A stretch of 61,584 bases of DNA. Source: Stenocarpella maydis. Lineage: Eukaryota > Ascomycota > Sordariomycetes > Diaporthales > Diaporthaceae. The stretch is taken from positions 1 to 61,584 of the forward strand of contig NQMI01000046.1 of NCBI GenBank assembly GCA_002270565.1, read 5' to 3'. Made by a program: the position numbers and the translations under genes. This document shows positions 55,267 through 61,584 of the stretch, piece by piece. How positions within the stretch are numbered: the first letter of the stretch is position 1; every line of letters starts with the position of its first letter. The notes under the pieces are model-generated. The model worked only from the letters and a program-made list of their open reading frames with translations, was not told the DNA's origin and did not search any database.

Positions 55267-57354
55267 TCACCATCCGAACTGTTCGCAGTGCAGCTCGACG
55301 CCTGGCCCGTCGCCGCTGATCAGGCTGGCGGTCGTGTCCCTGACGACGCGCATCAGCCCATCCGGGCCACACGCCGCCACCAGCACGCGTTGGTGCGTTG
55401 GGGTGCATCGCACCGCTTCGCGGATCAGTGTGGCCGTGTCTGGCCGGCCTGCCTTGAGCACGTCGCGGTGATCGCCTGCGGCGGAGGAGCCTGTGACGCT
55501 GTACTTGGTGGCGAGACTGTCTTCGCTTTGCGTCCGTGGGGGGTTGTTCGCGTGAGCAAGGCCTTTCTCTGCGTCGGGGGTATTATTGCTGTGACCCTTG
55601 CCCTTGGCGGCGGTGGTGTAAACTCCCCGCTCGAGAGCCTTCTCACTTATCTCATGATCACCGGTTGGGCTGGCAGGGCTGCTGTTGGAGGCGTTGCCCG
55701 AAGAGGGTGTGGTGACGCGGTGCATACTATGTCGGATATCGGTGACGAGGACTGAACCACGGCGCTGTTCGGGTGAATCATGGGCCAATGCTTCTGTAAC
55801 GTACACGGAAACATTGACTTTGGGTGAGTGTTCGTGGGTCCGAAGGGTGTTGAGGTGCTGGGAGAACCATGAGAGGTTATCTGGGAAAAGACATGCATTA
55901 GTCTCGGCCTTGTGCAAAGCCTCCTTCCTCTACCGGATAAGAGGACAACTTGAATAACTCAGACATCGAAGACAGGGGGGAAGGCCTTTGACCCACCGTG
56001 GTTTCTGACTGCCCAGATGAAAGTGATATTCTTCAAGGACTCCGGCCCCATTCTCTCCAGGAGGTTGACGGCCAGGCCAAAGGTGAAGCTAGCACCGCTG
56101 CCGCCAGCAATCAATATGACTTTGTCATATTCCATGGGATCTGGGAAAGTGCCATAAGGCCCGTCAACAGAAGCCTTAAGTCTGGCACCGGGATGGTCCA
56201 ACGCATACTTGCGCAGGTCTCGCGTGAAGCCGTCATACGAATTGACGACGAACTCCATGGGCTCGCTGGCAACGACGGTGAAAGGGTGCGACTCGAGCAG
56301 GCGGATCTTTGGGATCCACACGAAGCAGTGCTTTCCGGGGACTACAGCGCGGGGCCTTTTCGTCATTGTAATCTTAGTGCCGCCGCTGGGCAGCGGCTCA
56401 AGGATCGCCTCATTATTGACGGCTCGGTACCACAGCCTCGAACTGCGAAGAAGACGATCGGCGCCCCACATGGCTGCGATGAGCGCGAAGATGATGATGA
56501 GACCGTCCTCAAGAGCGGGTTGGTGATTTGCCGAGCAAATGAGAGCCACGACGAAGAATACAATGTGCGAGATGTAAAAGGCTTCATACCAGATGCGTCG
56601 AATAATGACCGCGGACACGAGCACACCAAGAAAGGCAAACCCTGCCACGATCCCCGCTATAGAAGTTGGCGTCCGCAGCATTTCGGGGCGGTCACTGGCG
56701 AGGAAGTAATGTGTGTACATGGCGGCATGGAGTAGTAGGTAGACAAAGGATGTGTACCCGGCGATCTGATGAAGGCCGTTCAGACGCTCGTATGAGTACG
56801 CAGATAGAAAGGCCAGCGGGGTGTTCTTGAGGGCCAAGAAGACCACGATGGCGAAATTCGCAGAGAGAATCCTGTTCAAATAGACGTGTCAGTATTTCTC
56901 TGCCCTTAGTGCCCGGGTGTTTAGGGTGGTCATCACTCACCACCCGCACCTGTTGGCGATACTTGAATACACCAAGGTGACGTTGGTAAAAGTCAAGGCA
57001 ATATTGACCGCCAGGTATGCCGCAACCAAGAGAGCATGGCCACTCGAGGTAAAGCCAGGAACCTTTCGGACCAGGAGATTCCTCACATTTCTAGACGAAC
57101 ATTATTAGCCAGAGGATACCGTGCCACTGACGTCGGATATTATCATACCTTGATAGCCACCTGAACGGGTAAGCGGCGCCAGAATTGGATGCGCTCTTGG
57201 AACTCGACCTGTTGAAAACATATCTAACCCAATGGACGATGATGAAGAGGCCCATCAGGGCACAAATGCCGGCAGCGAAATATCGGAGCTGCTGCTGATT
57301 CGCGTGAAGTCTTGCGGCGAACATCGCCGGTGTCATCGAGCTGTGTCCAGCCAT
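55267..57354 (-). CDS. ferric reductase (FRE/NOX family, b-type heme transmembrane oxidoreductase)
   Basis: Four minus-strand exons, 57354-57149, 57090-56941, 56871-55997 and 55880-55267, join in frame to 614 residues. The membrane domain carries the two bis-heme pairs His153/His167 and His221/His235, 14 residues apart. The FAD-binding motif is HPFTVV, and GGSGASFTFGLAVNLL binds NADPH. The third intron starts at GTGGGT (55996), not at the later GT, because only that choice gives WAVRNHDNLSWFSQHL, the expected family sequence. The insert between the NADPH strands is Ser/Thr/Asn-rich (about residues 455-540). CGPDGLM near the C-terminus completes the NADPH site. Fungal members reduce extracellular Fe3+ or Cu2+ at the plasma membrane. 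No partner iron permease or multicopper oxidase lies nearby. Confidence 0.93.
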
Positions 57355-60300
57355 GATGACGGTCTGGTTTTGCGTAGATCGAGGTGTTGGAAGGAAGGGG
57401 GAAATTGCGGTAGAGAAGGAGGGTGAGGTAGAATTGTACGGGAGTTTAGGATATAAAATCCTGGGCAAGGACGGAGGACGGACACGACCTGCTTTGTAGG
57501 ATCTGAACCTGTGTGTCCAAGAAGCAGCTCGAATAGGACCAACGGCCTTGGTGACTCGAAGGTGGGTATTCCCGTTGGCTTGATTGTGGTTTAAATAAAT
57601 TCGTCTCAGATTATCAGGGGACACAAGACTTATTAATTCGTTTTCCGAGTTGCCAACAGGGAGCAAACCCAGGAATCAGTTACACGGGAGAAAGCGAGTC
57701 AGGACTGCGGCGCGGAGGTTGAGCCCGATATATCAACAGAGCAAGCAAACACATGTGGCTCGGGTATGAAGTTTGGGGCCCAATCTGGTATATGCAGCTA
57801 TGCAGATGAATCCACCAAGAAAGTCGTCGTGAATGAACCCCCATGACTGTCAAGGCAGGGTGGCAGGGCCACATCCCGGAGGGCCTGAGGCCCACACCAA
57901 ACATCATGGAACCATGCCCTGCCTCCCGACTTTGGTCCCGTCCGGGCATCGTTGTCCGTCATGAGCAAGATCTTCGGAACCACCCAGGATTGGGTGAGTG
58001 GATTGATAGCAGGTTCCCACGTTGGCACGGCCGTTGCAAGGGTAAGGTTGCAAGGTCCGAACAGGGACAAGGGAGTCATCACCGATGGTATGGATGAACA
58101 GAAACATGTTCCCCAGGACCCACACTGATAGGGTCCAACCGAGAAGGTTTCACTCATGTAAGCTTGACAAAGCACCGAAGAAGAGCAGTGTACAATGTCA
58201 CGACGTCTCTGGGACTTGATCATCCGGAACTGGTTCTGTCAAAAGAGGCATGGGCACGCTGATTGGCCGAGGCGCAGTACGCAATATGGGTATATCTACC
58301 CGCAAGGCCGCGACCAGATTCGACGACACTGGGAGGTAGCACATGACCGGTCGGCACCTGCAGAGACATGGGACAGTGTACACGGTTGGGTGCACAAACA
58401 ATGTCTGTGGTGCGTACCGGCTCAAGCACATTGGATGACAGGCCTTACTGGGCAGGATCAGGCGCATCATGTACCCCTCGGCTGGTACGCTGTTTGAGAC
58501 AGGCGTATCCGCGGCACATGCAGGCAGAGGCACATGGGCGGCTTCGCCGGCTGCAGGGTGATGCGGGAAGCTGTCTGGACCTTTAGAGATAGGGCAGATT
58601 GATGTTCAGAGATGCAGCGGCGTGGTGCTGTGCGGCCTTGGACTAGCTCTGTTCCAGCCCCCAGGTGCAGGTGGGTGTAGGCCATGGATGCATTGTACCA
58701 CTGCACAGATTGTATGTGCCACCAAGACCAGGGCGCAGCATCTACGGATGATCGAGATGTAATCTGACGCCTGTGGTGGGATCCGGCTGCATGGGCGCAC
58801 GCATGCTCGCTTGACGACACGGCGCATGGCTTGATGCATGTAGAGTAAGCAGGATGCGTTTCGAGAGAAAGGCAGCACGCAGACGTGGTCCAGACCGAGT
58901 GGGATGGCCCAGATAGAGCCAAGGAAGAATCGATCGCCACGAGGCGCAAGTGGGGAACATCCGCATTGCGATCTGGAACAGATGTCGGCGTGGAAAAGGC
59001 CCAGCAGGGAAGGGGTTCCCCGAGCAGGAATGACGTTGATGCCAGGGGCGACGGGTGGTGCAAAGCATGGCAAAAGATAATGCGACAGAGGCTGAGCAGC
59101 AGGAGGAGAGAGCGCAGTGACGCCCCCGAGAGAGGGTTCTGTTGAATCACAGGTAACCGGAGTCCGGGCTCTTGGCGTTGTAGGTGTATTCGTGGTGTGC
59201 GCGTCGCCCGCCACAGCCAGGCGCGGTAGAGGTTCGCCAGATCCAAGAGCCAAGCACGCTATGTCTTCCGATAGGGCTTGGGGCGGGGGCAAACGCAGGA
59301 CCTGGGGAATTCCGTTTGGTGAGTGACACAGGACAGACAGGGAGTCGAAACAACGGCGTTGAGCACCGAGAGCCCCCTGCAGAGCGGTAGAGATCGTGGC
59401 CCAGCAAGGAGAGGAGACCCGCCCCGACGGCATAACCAGGGCATATGAGCCAGGCGGAGAGGGGTAGGTTTGCAGTGCAACGTCGTCAGCGGTGGTGGGA
59501 CTGCAGGACGGCCAGCGCTCGTGTTGGCGCTTGATTCAGCCTTGGAAGGGTGACGAGTGGGTTCGACAGGCCAGCGGCAGCAGGCGAGGGGGGGTTTGTG
59601 TCCCAGCTAGGAAGTTAGTCGTGAATAGACTTTGGACCCGAAGGCTATCCGGTTGTCCTGATGGGACGGGACGTGTTGGCGTGGGTGCGCGGTCGCGCGG
59701 GTGCGCTGGGGCCGGCGACGTTGGCTGAAGCGGAGGGAGCTTTTCGGAGAGTGGACAACGGACGGCCAAGTCCGGGGCAGATGGTGCCAATGAGAGATGC
59801 CAAGCTTTCTGTCATGAAAATAGGCTGCCAGTGCCGAGTACCGAGAGATGGCCAGTAGAAGGAGAATGGAGTATCGGGCAGGTTGCATTACCGGTGGAGA
59901 GGCCCTCTGAGGCTGTGCTGTTATCAATCATCAAGCTTGGATGATGCATGATGTGCCAGGGAGTTGAGTCGCAATGGCGCTCTCTCTCTGCGCGGGGGGA
60001 GGGGAGAGGGGAAGGATGAGGAGCATGTGAAAGGCAAAGAAAAAAAAACAAGGCGGGGTTGATGCATTGCCATGCTGGGCCATGATATCGACGTTGTATC
60101 CAGGATGATGCGATCCAGACAAGAATGGAAGAAAGCAAGAGTTTTGGTCTTGCCCTGCCAAGAGATGGAAAGAGGGGGGAAAAAACGAGGTTGACGGGGT
60201 TCGGACGAGGACCCACCAGGCAATCTACCTGCAATCTAGCAATCTAGCCACCTACCTGGACAGGCAAGAGTAACGGCCACCCAGTCACCCCCACCACCCG

Positions 60301-61584
60301 TTCCGGCCAGGCTCTTGGCAAGGCCTGCAATGCCAGGGGCATGGCGCGGCAAACCGGCTCACCTCCATGGGTCTTGCCTGGAGCTGGCCAGGGGGTGCTG
60401 TCACCCCACGAGCTTATTCGGACGTCTTAACACAGCAGAGCCGGGCTCATCTCCTCTACTCATGCACACACACCTCACTCACACCCTTCCATCCTTCTGG
60501 AACAATCTCCTGTGCTTGGCTGTATATGACAGGTGGACTCCACAGAGGAACCACCCGTACGACGAGCACAACTAGGTCTCGGGGCTGATAATAAAATACA
60601 ACAAAGTTTGCCCTGGGGGGGAATACACTTGGCTAGGTATGCCACGGTAGACAGTACCGATGCAAGTTGCTTGCTTCCCTTGCCCCTCGTGTCAGCAACT
60701 AACTACCTGCTTACAACCCCAATTGTGATACTCAGAATCACCGCCGCGATTGAAGTGCCCGGATCCAGCACCGGATATTTTCAAAGAGTTACATCCGGCA
60801 GCACCCACCCAACTGCCCCCCGGTGTCGAACCCCGACCAGTCTTAGCTGGCCCGGCTCGCTAAGGTTGGGCCAGCCACACCACAGAGCTCCATACTTCAA
60901 ACAACCTTCCAGCCTTTCCACTAGCTGGGTACATATGACGGGGTCGGCCTTCCACACTGCCACATTCCCAATCAGACTAGGCGCGCGCCTCTCGCCCACA
61001 CATGTGCTTAGACCTAAGCATGTATCGTCTTCTTGCCAATTGCCCTGACCCTGAGCTTTCCCGTTCCGCCCGGGTTGCCGCGCGGGCAGCCGTGTTTCCC
61101 CATCTTTCTGATAAACCATATGTGCAAAGCCAAACCTACCTAGGTAGGTAAGATTCTGAGTGGGCCTCGTGAGTCGTCAACGGGGGCCTATTGTTCCGTC
61201 CCCGCCTCAATACGGTCGTCTCCGCATGAGACAAGTCGGACTTAGCTTACCTTAGATCCGACCGAGAGCAATACTATGTAGATTGCCACTTGTTGTGCAT
61301 GGTCGCCCAAGTAGTGGGCATTATCAACTGCACATATCTTCCCTCGTCTTTCCCACACCTAAAAGCAAAGCACGACATTTCAATCTTGAGAGCATCATAA
61401 GATACGTAGGTAGGGGACTTGGCATGTTGCCAGGCGCGCCAACTCTCATGTCAAGGATCCATTTGGAAGTTTTAATCTATGCCCGCCATAGAGTAGCATT
61501 TGCATCATGGAAGCTTCATTGCAGATAGCGAAGGCTTAAGTTCGCATACCCACTGGCACCTCATACAAAGCGCCCCCCCCCCCC
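57355..61584. other. gene-free 4.2 kb contig end
   Basis: No gene is supported. The GC-rich 58450-59450 stretch gives long open frames on the minus strand (259 and 275 codons in two frames), but their composition is random. Near 61135-61152 is a CCTACCTAGGTAGGTAAG palindrome. The contig ends in a C run. The block might be the leader or promoter of a gene just outside it. Confidence 0.5.

Noticed and set aside
55881..55996. Alternative donors for the ferric reductase third intron (at GTCTTC or GTCTGA)
   Set aside because: Both are in phase 0 and would break the frame with the acceptor ending at 55881. The GTGGGT donor keeps the frame and gives the expected family sequence.
58467..59433. Two long minus-strand open frames (259 and 275 codons)
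   Set aside because: They overlap each other in different frames, lack domain-like composition and follow from locally high GC and few stops. No splice structure or motif supports either.
60805..60860. tRNA-like T-arm on the minus strand (GGGGTTCGACACC)
   Set aside because: The arm does not pair properly, and no acceptor stem, D arm or A box is visible around it.
1..61584. CRISPR array, operon, riboswitch or prokaryotic promoter
   Set aside because: The window is from a fungal nuclear genome with spliceosomal introns. The tandem repeats here have no spacer structure, and bacterial ribosome-binding sites do not apply.

Overview
The window reads as a complete contig from a filamentous ascomycete (Pezizomycotina, probably Sordariomycetes). 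Support: genes with several short introns (50-100 bp, GT-AG, CTAAC-like branch points), GC-rich third codon positions, a Zn2Cys6 regulator, an HsbA-type secreted protein, and AT-rich repeat blocks that look RIP-mutated. It begins in a poly-G run and ends in a poly-C run. I found no tRNA, rRNA or CRISPR. Exon-intron models below were joined by hand with the reading phase checked at each junction; no transcript data were available.

Layout. 1-14.4 kb: a possibly decayed membrane-protein gene, a pepsin-like aspartic protease, a proline-rich unknown protein, an F-box-like protein whose long intron carries a MITE, a secreted M14 zinc carboxypeptidase, a short-chain dehydrogenase and an unknown protein. 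14.4-20.1 kb: gene-poor, with a second MITE of the same family. 20.1-28.7 kb: a Zn2Cys6 regulator, then three metabolic genes: a mitochondrial dicarboxylate carrier, an AhpD-like protein, and a succinyl-CoA:3-ketoacid CoA-transferase with a one-base frame break in its alanine linker. 28.7-31.5 kb: gene-free, with a third terminal-inverted-repeat element. 31.5-44 kb: a Dal5-type MFS permease, an HsbA-family secreted protein, a small unknown multi-exon gene, a single-pass membrane protein, a monocarboxylate-type MFS transporter, an Hsp70-like fragment and AIM24. 44-49.5 kb: a kinesin-10 (Kid/KIF22-like) gene divergent from AIM24, then an amino-acid permease. 49.5-55.3 kb: AT-rich repeat block with a 1.95 kb element bounded by ~148-bp inverted repeats and filled with LTR remnants. 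55.3-57.4 kb: a ferric reductase. 57.4-61.6 kb: no recognisable gene.

How the genes fit together. There is no secondary-metabolite core enzyme and no convincing cluster. The dicarboxylate carrier, the AhpD-like protein and the CoA-transferase are adjacent. The carrier and the transferase could meet at the succinate/acetoacetate step inside mitochondria, but this is only a locational hint. Transporters, the ferric reductase, secreted hydrolases and HsbA suggest a saprotrophic or host-associated nutrient-scavenging lifestyle. The most unusual features are the mobile-element structures and a few gene-structure oddities (GC-AG intron, 20-nt micro-exon, frame break), rather than a clear new system.
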